Source: Jeongeupia sp. HS-3 (GTDB taxonomy: Bacteria > Pseudomonadota > Gammaproteobacteria > Burkholderiales > Chitinibacteraceae). From it: 64,000 nucleotides of DNA. A model generated the notes under the pieces. The model saw only the letters and a program-made list of their open reading frames with translations. It searched no databases and was not told the origin of the DNA. Of the stretch, positions 16,777 to 25,218 are shown one piece after another. Within the stretch, counting starts at the first letter, position 1; each line of letters opens with the position of its first letter. The translations under genes were made by a program, and so were the position numbers. Where the stretch lies: the NCBI RefSeq assembly GCF_015140455.1, contig NZ_AP024094.1, positions 1,922,001 to 1,986,000 on the forward strand, in the 5' to 3' direction.

Positions 16777-17171
16777 AAAAGCACGGCATCCTCAATAGCG
16801 ATATCGCCCGCGTCCTGGCGACGCTGGGCCACACCGACTGCATCGTCATCGGCGACTGCGGCCTGCCGATTCCCGATCATGTCGAACGCATCGATCTGGC
16901 GCTGCGCATCGGCGAACCGCGCTTTTTCGACGTCCTCGACGAAGTGCTCAAGGACATGCAGGTCGAACGCGCGGTGTTCGCCACCGAAGCGCTCGACCAG
17001 AACGAGGCCGTGATGAGCCGCGCGACGACGATGGCCGGTGACGGCATCGAGATCGCCTATGTCGCCCACGACGAACTGAAGCGGCTGTCGCACTCTGCCC
17101 GCGCGGTGATCCGCACCGGCGAAGCCACGCCTTACGCCAATGTCGTGCTGTATGCCGGCGTGATCTTCTGA
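16773..17171 (+). CDS. rbsD: D-ribose pyranase
   Basis: 132 residues, near the usual 139. It interconverts pyranose and furanose forms of ribose so that ribokinase can act. Motifs: MKKHGILNSDIARVLATLGHTD with the catalytic His20, GDCGLPIP, and the C-terminal RTGEATPYANVVLYAGVIF. The gene is translationally coupled to rbsK by overlap and followed after 41 bases by rbsA. Confidence 0.95.
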   Translation: MKKHGILNSDIARVLATLGHTDCIVIGDCGLPIPDHVERIDLALRIGEPRFFDVLDEVLKDMQVERAVFATEALDQNEAVMSRATTMAGDGIEIAYVAHDELKRLSHSARAVIRTGEATPYANVVLYAGVIF

Positions 17172-17212
17172 ATGACCAATGGTCAAGGGATCGATCTTCA
17201 AGGGGGACGATC

Positions 17213-18694
17213 ATGGTTGTAAAAATGAAGGACGTCAGCAAGGCCTTCGGCCCGGTCAAGGTGCTCGAAGGCGTCGACTTCGAACTCAAGCGCGGCGAAA
17301 TCCACGCGCTGATGGGCGAGAACGGCGCCGGCAAGTCAACGCTGATGAAAATCCTCTGCGGGGTTTATCAGGCCGATTACGGCAGCATCGAAATCGAAGG
17401 CAGACCGGTCGAAATCCGCGACACCAAGGACGCCGAGCGCCACGGCATTGCGATGATTCATCAGGAACTCAACCTGATTCCGCAACTGTCGGTGATCGAC
17501 AACCTGTTTCTGGGGCGCGAAAAGCACAAGGGCGGCGTGCTCGATTCACGCAAGATGCGCGAACTGGCGCTTGAATACCTGGCGCATCTGGGCGTGAAGA
17601 ACATCGACCCGGACATCGAGGCCGGCAAGCTGTCGATCGGTCAGCAGCAGATGGTCGAAATCGCCAAGGCGCTGAGCCTGAACGCGCAAGTGCTGATCAT
17701 GGACGAACCGACCGCGGCACTGACCGACCGCGAGATCGAGGTGCTGTTCGGGCTGATGCGCGACCTCAAGTCGCGCGGTGTCGGCATCGTTTATGTCTCG
17801 CACCGGATGGAAGAAATTTTCGAAATCTGCGACCGGATTTCGGTATTGCGCGACGGCCAGTTCGTCGGCCAGCGCGTGATCAAGGACACGAGCTTCGACG
17901 AAATCGTCAAGATGATGGTCGGCCGCGAAATCGGCGACCGCTTCCCCAAACGCAACGTGGCACTCGGCGACGTCCGCCTCAGGGTCAGCGACCTCGACGA
18001 CGGCCACGCGATCTCCGACGTCAACTTTGAAGTCCACGCCGGCGAAGTGCTCGGCATCTCCGGGCTGATGGGGTCGGGGCGCAGCGAGATTGTCTGGGCG
18101 CTGTTCGGCGCCGGCAAGCGCAAACACGGTCAGGTCTGGCTTGATGGCGAAGCGATCGACATACGCAATCCGGTTGAAGCCATCGATCTTGGCATCGGCT
18201 TTGTTACCGAAGACCGCAAAAGCCAGGGGCTGGTACTGGGGATGTCGGTCAAGGAAAACATCACCCTCACCCACCTTTCCAAGCTGGCACGCGCCGGCGT
18301 GGTCAACAGCGGCGAAGAGAACCACGAGGTGGCCGGGCTGATCGAGCGGCTGAAAATCCGAACTCGTGACGCCGAGCTCGACGTCAAATCACTGTCGGGC
18401 GGCAATCAGCAAAAAATCGTCTTCGCCAAGTGGCTGGGCATCACCCCCAAGGTGCTGTTTCTCGATGAACCGACCCGCGGGGTCGACGTCGGCGGCAAGG
18501 CGGAGATTTACCAGATCATCAACGAACTCGCCGCGAACGGCGTCGCCATTGTCATGGTGTCGTCCGAACTCCCCGAGGTGTTATCGATGAGCGATCGCAT
18601 CCTCGTGATGCACCAAGGGCGGCAGGCCGGCATTTTCGACACCAAAACCGCCACCCAGGAAACCATCATGCACGCGGCAACCGGAGGACAATAA
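17213..18694 (+). CDS. rbsA: Ribose ABC transporter ATPase, two-domain
   Basis: 493 residues with two fused ABC domains. The first has Walker A GENGAGKST near 37-45 and signature LSIGQQQMVEIAKAL. The second has the degenerate Walker A GLMGSGRSE and signature LSGGNQQKIVFAKWL. The asymmetry is characteristic of RbsA/XylG/MglA. The FVTEDRKSQGL segment is also typical. A GGGGGA ribosome site precedes the ATG. rbsC follows after two bases. Confidence 0.96.
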   Translation: MVVKMKDVSKAFGPVKVLEGVDFELKRGEIHALMGENGAGKSTLMKILCGVYQADYGSIEIEGRPVEIRDTKDAERHGIAMIHQELNLIPQLSVIDNLFLGREKHKGGVLDSRKMRELALEYLAHLGVKNIDPDIEAGKLSIGQQQMVEIAKALSLNAQVLIMDEPTAALTDREIEVLFGLMRDLKSRGVGIVYVSHRMEEIFEICDRISVLRDGQFVGQRVIKDTSFDEIVKMMVGREIGDRFPKRNVALGDVRLRVSDLDDGHAISDVNFEVHAGEVLGISGLMGSGRSEIVWALFGAGKRKHGQVWLDGEAIDIRNPVEAIDLGIGFVTEDRKSQGLVLGMSVKENITLTHLSKLARAGVVNSGEENHEVAGLIERLKIRTRDAELDVKSLSGGNQQKIVFAKWLGITPKVLFLDEPTRGVDVGGKAEIYQIINELAANGVAIVMVSSELPEVLSMSDRILVMHQGRQAGIFDTKTATQETIMHAATGGQ

Positions 18695-18696
18695 CG

Positions 18697-19635
18697 ATGA
18701 GCCCGCAAACCAAAGCCACCCTGCAAAAACTGGGACCGCTGATCGCACTGGTGATCATGTCTGCCGTGCTCGCGACCATGAGTCCGGACTTCCTCACCGT
18801 CGGCAACCTGCTGAACGTACTGCGTCAGGTATCGATCAACGCCCTGATCGCCTTCGGCATGACCTTCGTGATCCTGCTCGCCGGCATCGACTTGTCGGTC
18901 GGCTCCATTCTCGCGCTCTCGGCCGCCTTCATGGCCGGACTGATGGGCAGTGGCATGGATCCGGTCGTGGCCACCTCGATCGGCCTGATCTCCGGCGCGC
19001 TGATGGGCCTGGTCAACGGCCTGATCGTCACCAAGGGCAAGGTCGCACCGTTCATTGCCACGCTAGGCACCATGACGCTGTATCGCGGCCTGACCATGGT
19101 CTACACCAACGGCAGCCCGATGACGGGTTTCAACAGCGACTTCATCTACATGCTCGGCAGCGGCTACGTGTTCGGCATCGTGCCGGTGCCGGTGGTGATT
19201 ACGCTGCTGGTCTTCGGCGCACTGTGGTTCGTGCTGAAGAAAACCGTGTTCGGCCGTCATGTCTACGCCGTCGGCGGCAACCCTGAAGCCTCCAAGCTGT
19301 CCGGGGTAAAGGTCGATCGGGTACAGCTGTGGGTGTATTCGATGTCCGGCCTGATGGCCGCACTCGCCGGGGTAATCCTGACTTCGCGACTGAATTCCGC
19401 CCAGCCGACCGCCGGCGCCGGTTACGAACTCGACGCGATCGCCGCGGTCGTCATCGGCGGCACCAGTCTGGCTGGCGGGCGCGGCTGGATCATCGGCACA
19501 CTGATCGGTGCGGTCCTGCTTGGGGTGCTGAATAATGGCCTCAACCTGCTTGGCGTATCGTCGTTCTACCAGCAGGTCATCAAGGGCATCATCATTCTGC
19601 TCGCGGTACTGATCGACCGGGCCGGAAAAAAGTAA
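18697..19635 (+). CDS. rbsC: Ribose ABC transporter permease
   Basis: 312 residues with eight to ten hydrophobic segments. GMTFVILLAGIDLSVGSILALS and the cytoplasmic-loop pattern AIAAVVIGGTSLAGGRGWIIGTLIGA are signatures of the RbsC/AraH permease family. It homodimerises to form the ribose channel driven by RbsA. The start lies in the rbsA ribosome-site context GGAGGACAATAACG. Confidence 0.96.
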   Translation: MSPQTKATLQKLGPLIALVIMSAVLATMSPDFLTVGNLLNVLRQVSINALIAFGMTFVILLAGIDLSVGSILALSAAFMAGLMGSGMDPVVATSIGLISGALMGLVNGLIVTKGKVAPFIATLGTMTLYRGLTMVYTNGSPMTGFNSDFIYMLGSGYVFGIVPVPVVITLLVFGALWFVLKKTVFGRHVYAVGGNPEASKLSGVKVDRVQLWVYSMSGLMAALAGVILTSRLNSAQPTAGAGYELDAIAAVVIGGTSLAGGRGWIIGTLIGAVLLGVLNNGLNLLGVSSFYQQVIKGIIILLAVLIDRAGKK

Positions 19636-19638
19636 GCC

Positions 19639-19659
19639 AAGGAGGCCTCGTCCTCCTTT
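19639..19659 (+). terminator. Hairpin between rbsC and rbsB
   Basis: Stem AAGGAGG/CCTCCTT with a six-base loop, a few bases after the rbsC stop. It lacks a good T-run, so it is more likely an RNA-processing or stabilising hairpin allowing separate rbsB levels than a full terminator. Confidence 0.4.
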
Positions 19660-19717
19660 GAACACCTGCTCTTTATTCGCTTGCCCAACAACACAACGCA
19701 CGTTTAGGAGAAGTCGC

Positions 19718-20656
19718 ATGAAACCGTGGATCAAACCCCTGCTGATTGGCGCCATCGCCCTTGGTCTGGCCGCTTGCTCGAAGCAAGGCCCGGACAGCAG
19801 CGCCGCCTCGGGCGCAGCCGCCAGCGGCGAGCCGGTGATCGGCCTGGCCGTCTCGACCCAGAACAACCCCTTCTTCGTCACCCTGCGCCAAGCCGCCGAA
19901 GCCGAAGCCAAGGCGCAGGGCATCAAGCTGATCGCCGTCGATGCCCAGGATGATGCCGCCAAGCAGATTGCCAGCATCGAAGACCTGATCCAGAAGAAGG
20001 TCAGCGTCATTCTGATCAACCCGACCGATTCGGACGCACTGGCCAACGCCGTGCGTAGCGCCAACAACGCCAAGATTCCGGTGATCTCGATCGACCGCAC
20101 CATCAACGGCGGCGACGTGGTTGCGCACATCGCCTCGGACAACGTCGAAGGCGGCCGCATGGCAGCCAACTTCCTGCTCGACCAGATCAAGCATCAGGGC
20201 AAGATCATCGAACTTGAAGGCATTCCGGGTTCGTCGGCCGCACGCGAACGTGGCCAGGGCTTCAACGAGATCGTCAACACGGTCAAGGATGTGCAGGTCG
20301 TTGCCAAACAGCCGGCCGACTTCGATCGTGCCAAGGGCCTGACCGTGACCGAGAACATCCTGCAGGGCAACAAGGGTGTGAAGGCCCTGTTCGCCCAGAA
20401 CGATGAAATGGCGCTGGGCGCAGCGCAAGCGGTGAAAGCGGCCGGGCTGAAAGACGTGGTCATCGTCGGCTTCGACGCCACCAACGATGCGATTGCCGCA
20501 GTCAAGGCCGGCACGCTCGCCGCCACCGTGCAGCAAAAGCCGGACCTGATGGGCAAGATGGCCGTCGATACCGCCAAGCAACTGATCGATGGCAAGCAGG
20601 TGCCCAAGTCCATTCCTGTGCCGCTGAACCTGGTGACCAAGGAAAACGCGCAGTAA
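19718..20656 (+). CDS. rbsB: Ribose-binding protein, predicted lipoprotein
   Basis: 312 residues from ATG 19718, preceded by TAGGAG. The family motifs are IGLAVSTQNNPFFVTLRQAAE, INPTDSDALANAV and ALFAQNDEMALGA. Unlike E. coli RbsB, which has an ordinary signal peptide, this one ends its signal with LGLAAC followed by Ser, a lipobox with Cys20, then a Ser/Ala/Gly linker. Lipid anchoring of a sugar-binding protein is usual in Gram-positives and less so here. It delivers ribose to RbsC/RbsA. Last gene of the operon, before a strong terminator. Confidence 0.94.
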   Translation: MKPWIKPLLIGAIALGLAACSKQGPDSSAASGAAASGEPVIGLAVSTQNNPFFVTLRQAAEAEAKAQGIKLIAVDAQDDAAKQIASIEDLIQKKVSVILINPTDSDALANAVRSANNAKIPVISIDRTINGGDVVAHIASDNVEGGRMAANFLLDQIKHQGKIIELEGIPGSSAARERGQGFNEIVNTVKDVQVVAKQPADFDRAKGLTVTENILQGNKGVKALFAQNDEMALGAAQAVKAAGLKDVVIVGFDATNDAIAAVKAGTLAATVQQKPDLMGKMAVDTAKQLIDGKQVPKSIPVPLNLVTKENAQ

Positions 20657-20699
20657 GTCGTACCGGCCCGCGTGGTCAGCTCGACGAGTTAGAGACATT

Positions 20700-20724
20700 G
20701 CGGCCCCATCGGGGCCGCTTTTTT
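20700..20724 (+). terminator. Terminator of the ribose operon
   Basis: Stem GCGGCCCC/GGGGCCGC with loop ATC and six T. It lies 43 bases after rbsB and also stands between convergent rbsB and nadM. Confidence 0.94.
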
Positions 20725-20736
20725 ATGCGTGACGAA

Positions 20737-21801
20737 TCAGATCTGGCCGAGGAACCAGTTGACGATATAAAAGTGATCCTCGAACAGCTCGGTTTCCATC
20801 CGGTTGAACTCGAACAGCGGCACCCACTGCGCCCGGTCGGCATCATCGCCACCGCGCACCTTGGGCAAGCCCTCACCGGTTGGCGTCAGTTCGATCAAAA
20901 AGCCGTGCGTAATCGTTCGCCCGCGCAAGGAGCGTTGCGGGTGATCGAACACCCGGCTGGCCCGGATCGACCCGGCGAGCACCGGCGCCGGCACCTTGAG
21001 GCGGGTTTCTTCTTTCAGCTCGCGAATGACCGCGTCGCGAATCGGCTCGTCCTGATTGATGAAGCCGCCGGGTAAGGCCCACAAGCCCCTGCCCGGCATG
21101 CCGCGACGGCGCACCAGCAGAATATGCCCAGAGTGGATCACCACCGCATCGACAGTCACAAAGGTCGGCGGATACGGCGCCACCGCCCAGGCACGGCGGA
21201 AGTCCTGCAGGTAGCGGTACTCGGCCAGCAAGCGCGGGTATACCTCGCCGGCGCGAAACGTCTGCAACCAGTCGAACACCGTCGGCGGCAATCTGGCCGC
21301 ACACGCATCGAACGCCGTGCCGCCGGCATCGAACAAGGCATCGCGAACGCGCTGCGCATCGATATCGGGTTCATCCTCAACATCCAGCCGTTGCCACTGC
21401 GGGAACAACTCCAGATACCAGGCATTGCGGCTGCGGCGGCTGCCGACGATACCGATGCGGAACTCGGCGGCGCGATGGCCGAGGCTGGCGGTATCGACGG
21501 CAATCACCTTGTCGACCTGATTCTGGATCTCGGTCACCCATTGCTGATCGTTGTACATCCGGTCCGAGCAGCCGACCATGAATACCCGGTGCTGCAACTC
21601 GTCCGGCAAGGCCATGCGCAACATCGCCTCGCGCTCGGCCAGCGTGAACGGATTGCGCGGGCTCGCCGCCTGCCGGGCCGAACCGCAAATCACGATCAAT
21701 TTATCCGCATGCTCAAGCGCGGCGTGGATCAGTTTCAGGTGGCCGTTGTGCACCGGCTGGAAGCGGCCGATGAATACGAGGTAATCGAATTGTTTTGCCA
21801 T
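20737..21801 (-). CDS. nadM: Bifunctional NMN adenylyltransferase / Nudix (ADP-ribose) hydrolase
   Basis: 354 residues from ATG 21801, preceded by GGAGG. The N-terminal half has the nucleotidyltransferase motif FIGRFQPVHNGHLK (about 7-20) and the later GSRRSRNAWYLELFP, which is the NadM type. The C-terminal half is a Nudix domain, with box GGFINQDEPIRDAVIRELKE at about 246-265. NadM makes NAD from NMN; the Nudix part hydrolyses ADP-ribose or related products. Its location directly after nadA fits an NAD biosynthesis role. Confidence 0.93.
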   Translation of the reverse strand: MAKQFDYLVFIGRFQPVHNGHLKLIHAALEHADKLIVICGSARQAASPRNPFTLAEREAMLRMALPDELQHRVFMVGCSDRMYNDQQWVTEIQNQVDKVIAVDTASLGHRAAEFRIGIVGSRRSRNAWYLELFPQWQRLDVEDEPDIDAQRVRDALFDAGGTAFDACAARLPPTVFDWLQTFRAGEVYPRLLAEYRYLQDFRRAWAVAPYPPTFVTVDAVVIHSGHILLVRRRGMPGRGLWALPGGFINQDEPIRDAVIRELKEETRLKVPAPVLAGSIRASRVFDHPQRSLRGRTITHGFLIELTPTGEGLPKVRGGDDADRAQWVPLFEFNRMETELFEDHFYIVNWFLGQI

Positions 21802-21816
21802 GCGATCCTCCAAGAC

Positions 21817-21840
21817 AAAGGGCGACCGAAGTCGCCCTTT
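21817..21840 (-). terminator. Hairpin between nadA and nadM
   Basis: Perfect 10-bp stem AAAGGGCGAC/GTCGCCCTTT with loop CGAA, just after nadA and 16 bases before the nadM start. The T-run is short, so partial attenuation rather than full stop is likely. Confidence 0.55.
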
Positions 21841-21844
21841 GGGT

Positions 21845-22762
21845 TTACTGGTAGTAACGCTTGGAGAATTCCAGCATCCGCTCGATCGGCAAACGCGCCG
21901 CGGCCATCTGCTCAGGCGTCAGGTAGTCGATGCGCGTACCGATACCGGCCTGCGCCCGCTTCACCGCCGCGATGGTGTTCATCTTCATATACGGGCACGA
22001 GTTGCACTGGCAGCCGGCGTAGATCGGCGCCTGACGGATGTCGAGATCCGGCCGTGCCAAACCCATGTTGTAGAGAATGCCGTCCTCGGTTGCGACGAAA
22101 ATCACCGCGTCGGCTTCCTTGTCGAACGATTTCACCCAGTTCAGCATGCCCGAGGTCGAGCCGACGTAATCGGCCTGCTGCAGCACCGGCAGCGGTGATT
22201 CCGGATGGGCGATCAGGTATTTCGCACCGGCCACGCTGGCAAAAGCCTCGTCAAGCGCGGTCTGGTTGAACTTGTCGTGCACTTCGCACACGGCCGACCA
22301 CAGCGGCATGTCATAGCCGTACTGGAAGTTCAAATACGCGCCCATATTGCGGTCGGGCGAAAAAATCACCTTTTTACCGTCGGCATACAGGTGCGCGATG
22401 ATGTCGTCGACGTTGCGGCTGGTGACAATCCAGTCACTCAAGGCTTTATGCTCGGCCGAGCTGTTGATGTAGCTGACGTGTACATAATCGGCATGGGCCT
22501 CGCGCCACTTCTGCAACGCGGCCACGTCGGTCTGGGTGACGAGGCTACAGGTCGAACCGGCGTCGGGCAGGATTACCTCGGCTTCCGGATTGAGGATCTT
22601 GGCGGTTTCGGCCATGAAACGCACACCGGCGAACACGATGGTATCGGCGCCGCATTCCTTGGCATACAGCGACAACTCCAGGCTATCGCCGACCTTGTCG
22701 GCCATCTGCTGGATCTCGGGCTGGCAGTAGTAATGCGCCAGCGTGACAACTTTCTTGCTCAT
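21845..22762 (-). CDS. nadA: Quinolinate synthase A
   Basis: 305 residues, the short form of the family. It condenses iminoaspartate with dihydroxyacetone phosphate to quinolinate using a 4Fe-4S cluster. Motifs: LAHYYCQPEIQ at the start, FAGVRFMAETAKILNP, DAGSTCSLV with the first cluster Cys, SPDRNMGAY and GCQCNSCPYMKMN near 240 with further Cys. The upstream 243 bases lead into the tRNA promoter on the other strand. Confidence 0.95.
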   Translation of the reverse strand: MSKKVVTLAHYYCQPEIQQMADKVGDSLELSLYAKECGADTIVFAGVRFMAETAKILNPEAEVILPDAGSTCSLVTQTDVAALQKWREAHADYVHVSYINSSAEHKALSDWIVTSRNVDDIIAHLYADGKKVIFSPDRNMGAYLNFQYGYDMPLWSAVCEVHDKFNQTALDEAFASVAGAKYLIAHPESPLPVLQQADYVGSTSGMLNWVKSFDKEADAVIFVATEDGILYNMGLARPDLDIRQAPIYAGCQCNSCPYMKMNTIAAVKRAQAGIGTRIDYLTPEQMAAARLPIERMLEFSKRYYQ

Positions 22763-22945
22763 GGTCTTCCCCCATGCAAAACGCGCGGTCTTGCCCCGCG
22801 ACGGATCTGATCAGTACTTCAAGCCCCTGATGCGTAACGGATTATCATCCGGCGCGACGCATCCCGTCGCACGGCATCAGTGTGCTTATACTACACCCAG
22901 ACGCGCCACCGACCGCGTTTGCCTCGGCTTTTTTGCAAACTGGTG

Positions 22946-22974
22946 TTGACAGACGGAAAGCCACAAACCATAAT
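22946..22974 (+). promoter_or_regulatory. Strong sigma-70 promoter of the tRNA-Gly genes
   Basis: Consensus TTGACA at 22946 and CATAAT at 22969, spaced by exactly 17 bases. A GC-rich discriminator (GCGCTCC) follows, as expected for a stringently controlled tRNA promoter. The first tRNA begins 32 bases later. Confidence 0.88.
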
Positions 22975-23005
22975 GCGCTCCTCAGTTGCAAAACGCAGCA
23001 GCGAA

Positions 23006-23081
23006 GCGGGATTAGCTCAGTTGGTAGAGCGATACCTTGCCAAGGTATAGGTCGAGAGTTCGAGCCTCTTATCCCGCTCCA
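23006..23081 (+). tRNA. tRNA-Gly(GCC), copy 1
   Basis: 76 bases with encoded CCA. Acceptor GCGGGAT pairs with ATCCCGC; the anticodon stem ATACC/GGTAT encloses TTGCCAA, anticodon GCC; T-loop TTCGAGC. Confidence 0.97.
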
Positions 23082-23106
23082 TTCGTTTCGTGTTTTGCCT
23101 GCTGAT

Positions 23107-23182
23107 GCGGGATTAGCTCAGTTGGTAGAGCGATACCTTGCCAAGGTATAGGTCGAGAGTTCGAGCCTCTTATCCCGCTCCA
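23107..23182 (+). tRNA. tRNA-Gly(GCC), copy 2
   Basis: Identical in all 76 bases to the copy 101 bases upstream. The 25-base spacer is different, so only the tRNA is duplicated. Confidence 0.97.
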
Positions 23183-23189
23183 AATCCAG

Positions 23190-23220
23190 AAAAAGGGAAA
23201 GTATTTTACTTTCCCTTTTT
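23190..23220 (+). terminator. Long hairpin between tRNA-Gly and tRNA-Cys
   Basis: Perfect 14-bp stem AAAAAGGGAAAGTA/TACTTTCCCTTTTT with a three-base loop and terminal T-run. It could end transcription after the glycine tRNAs or act in processing. The Cys tRNA 13 bases on has no promoter of its own, so read-through is needed. Confidence 0.7.
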
Positions 23221-23232
23221 CGTCGCCGTTAC

Positions 23233-23306
23233 GGCGGGGTAGCAAAATGGTTATGCAGTGGATTGCAAATCCGCCTACGCCGGTTCGATTCCGACCCCCG
23301 CCTCCA
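23233..23306 (+). tRNA. tRNA-Cys(GCA)
   Basis: 74 bases with encoded CCA. Acceptor GGCGGGG pairs with CCCCGCC; anticodon loop TTGCAAA gives GCA; T-loop TTCGATT. Confidence 0.95.
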
Positions 23307-23310
23307 GTAA

Positions 23311-23339
23311 AAAAGCCCTGATTCGTCTCAGGGCTTTTT
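23311..23339 (+). terminator. Terminator of the tRNA-Cys transcript
   Basis: Stem AAAAGCCCTGA/TCAGGGCTTTT with a six-base loop and T-run, four bases after the tRNA. Confidence 0.9.
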
Positions 23340-23455
23340 GCTTTTCTGCGCTCCGCTCCCATCCTCTGCAGCAGCGCTCAAAACCCACCTAAAACAAGCT
23401 ATCGGGAAAGGTTACTCGCCATTCCCGAACGCCTTTGCGCGCTCGTTGCGCCAAT

Positions 23456-23477
23456 CGGTACGGCTTAGGCCGTACCG
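23456..23477. repeat. Inverted repeat in the tRNA intergenic region
   Basis: Perfect 9-bp arms CGGTACGGC/GCCGTACCG around TTAG. It lies beyond the tRNA-Leu terminator, so it belongs to neither transcript obviously. Its function is unknown. Confidence 0.6.
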
Positions 23478-23482
23478 TAAAC

Positions 23483-23515
23483 AAAAAACCCGCAAAGCCT
23501 GGTGACTGTGCGGGT
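23483..23515 (-). terminator. Terminator of tRNA-Leu
   Basis: On the minus strand ACCCGCA/TGCGGGT closes a 14-base loop and is followed by a run of T. It lies about 36 bases after the tRNA end. Confidence 0.72.
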
Positions 23516-23551
23516 GATCTGGACGCGATCGGAAGCGCGTGGAATCGGTGG

Positions 23552-23636
23552 TGGTGCCCCGAGCCGGGGTCGAACCGGCACAGCTTACGCCGAGGGATTT
23601 TAAGTCCCTTGTGTCTACCAATTTCACCATCGGGGC
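23552..23636 (-). tRNA. tRNA-Leu(TAA)
   Basis: 85 bases with encoded CCA. Acceptor GCCCCGA pairs with TCGGGGC; the anticodon loop CTTAAAA in stem GGGA/TCCC gives TAA; a long variable arm marks a class II tRNA; T-loop TTCGACC. Confidence 0.96.
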
Positions 23637-23790
23637 AGCGAGGGGGCGATTCTAGCACTTTGGCGTGCTCACGGTGGGGCATCTCGGCCCCCGCGTCAGC
23701 TGGCGGTGCTTTTCTGGACACCGACGACCCACGCGGCGACAATCCACAAATGACGAATGAATAACATTCTCATCTACAACCGAGGGACGC

Positions 23791-24972
23791 ATGTTTAGAA
23801 GCATTTTCGCGCTACCGCGCACCGTCTGGTTGATCGGCCTGATCAGTCTGGTCAACGACAGCGCCAGTGAAATGCTCTATCCATTGATCCCGCTCTACCT
23901 ATCGTCGGTATTGATGGCCGGACCACGGGCGCTGGGGATTATCGAGGGCATTGCCGAGGCAACCGCCAGCATACTCAAGCTGTTTTCGGGCGTGATCGTC
24001 GATCGTACTCGCCGTACCAAGCCGTGGATCGTGTTCGGCTACGGTCTTGCCGGCTTGGGACGCCCGCTCGTCGCCTTCGTCAGCACCTGGTCTGGCTTGC
24101 TGGTGATCCGCTTCGCCGACCGCATCGGCAAGGGTCTGCGCTCATCGCCACGGGATGCGCTGCTCGCGGCCAGCGTCGGCCCGGAGCGGCGCGGCCTGGC
24201 GTTCGGCCTGCACCGCGCGATGGATAATGCCGGCGCCGTGGTCGGCCCCCTGATCGCGTACTTGCTGCTGGCGGCGCAGATGCCGCTCAAGGATGTGTTC
24301 CTGTGGTCGATCATCCCGGCGCTGCTGTGCCTGGCCCTGGCCTGCTGGATCCGCGAACCGCAGCTTGACGAGCGACCCAAGCGGCAGGCCTTCGATTGGC
24401 GCATGAACGATATGCCGCCGGTATTCAAACGCTATCTGGCGGTGATCGCGCTGTTCACGCTGGGTAATTCGTCCAATATGTTTCTGCTCTTGCGCGCCAA
24501 GGAGCTCGGCGTTCCCGAGGCGCACATCCCGCTGCTCTGGGCCGCCGTTTCGGTCGTGGCGATGCTGTTCTCCACGCCCTTGTCGGCGCTGTCGGATCAC
24601 GTCGGCCGCGTTCGCCTGCTGATCGGCGGCTATCTTGCCTACGGACTTTTTTACTTCGCCATGGGAATGCTGACCGACAGCAGCGCGCTACTGATCGCGC
24701 TGTTTGCGTTCTATGGCCTGTTCATGGCCGCGACCGAGGGCGTCGAGAAGGCCATGGTGGCCGACGTTGCGCCGGCCGCGCGACGCGGCACCGCGTTCGG
24801 CTGGTTCAATCTGACCGTCGGCGCCTTCCTGCTCCCGTCGTCGATCGTCTTCGGCTGGCTGTACCAGTCCGTCTCGCCCCTGGTTGCCTTTGCCTTCTCG
24901 GGCGGCTGCGCGCTGCTGGCGGCACTGCTGCTGTGGCGCTGGGTCGGCGTGGAACGGACGGCGCCGGTTTAG
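23791..24972 (+). CDS. MFS transporter
   Basis: 393 residues with about twelve hydrophobic helices. A GAGGG site precedes the ATG. The loop 2-3 motif appears as GVIVDRTRRTKPW (about 70-82) and the loop 8-9 copy as LSALSDHVGRVRLLIG (about 267-282), as in the major facilitator superfamily. RFADRIGKGLRSSPRDAL resembles members related to fosmidomycin-resistance-like and UhpC-like families. The substrate cannot be inferred. It stands alone between the tRNA-Leu gene and a convergent SDR gene. Confidence 0.88.
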   Translation: MFRSIFALPRTVWLIGLISLVNDSASEMLYPLIPLYLSSVLMAGPRALGIIEGIAEATASILKLFSGVIVDRTRRTKPWIVFGYGLAGLGRPLVAFVSTWSGLLVIRFADRIGKGLRSSPRDALLAASVGPERRGLAFGLHRAMDNAGAVVGPLIAYLLLAAQMPLKDVFLWSIIPALLCLALACWIREPQLDERPKRQAFDWRMNDMPPVFKRYLAVIALFTLGNSSNMFLLLRAKELGVPEAHIPLLWAAVSVVAMLFSTPLSALSDHVGRVRLLIGGYLAYGLFYFAMGMLTDSSALLIALFAFYGLFMAATEGVEKAMVADVAPAARRGTAFGWFNLTVGAFLLPSSIVFGWLYQSVSPLVAFAFSGGCALLAALLLWRWVGVERTAPV

Positions 24973-25218
24973 CGCCCTCGCCGCCCGGCCACTCGCCGTC
25001 GGCTGACCCGAACGGCATCCGCCCAGACTTCGGCCGGAACATTGCAACTCGGAAATGGGTACAAGAACGTCATCGAGTTCAAGAACGCAGGGCAGCTGAC
25101 ATCCAAGCTGCCGGGCGAAAACGAAAGCTGGCGACCGCTCATGAGCACGAACCATCAACACAAAGCGGATCGCTGGGGCAACGATGCAACGACATCGTCA
25201 TCGTAGCCCTAGCGCCAG
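24973..25218. other. Gap between convergent MFS and SDR genes, possible coding remnant
   Basis: From about 25042 to the stop at 25206 one plus-strand frame reads like protein (LGNGYKNVIEFKNAGQ, KLPGENESWRPLMST), with lower G+C than the neighbours and no good start or ribosome site. It may be the tail of a decayed gene. No terminator hairpin was recognised. Confidence 0.25.

Noticed and set aside
23006-23182. tRNA-anchored attachment site of an integrated element
   Set aside because: The 76-base duplication is two intact tRNA genes 25 bases apart. No integrase or foreign genes lie between or beside them.
23389-23764. Short open frames over tRNA-Leu on both strands
   Set aside because: They overlap a structurally complete tRNA and terminator and have no ribosome sites.
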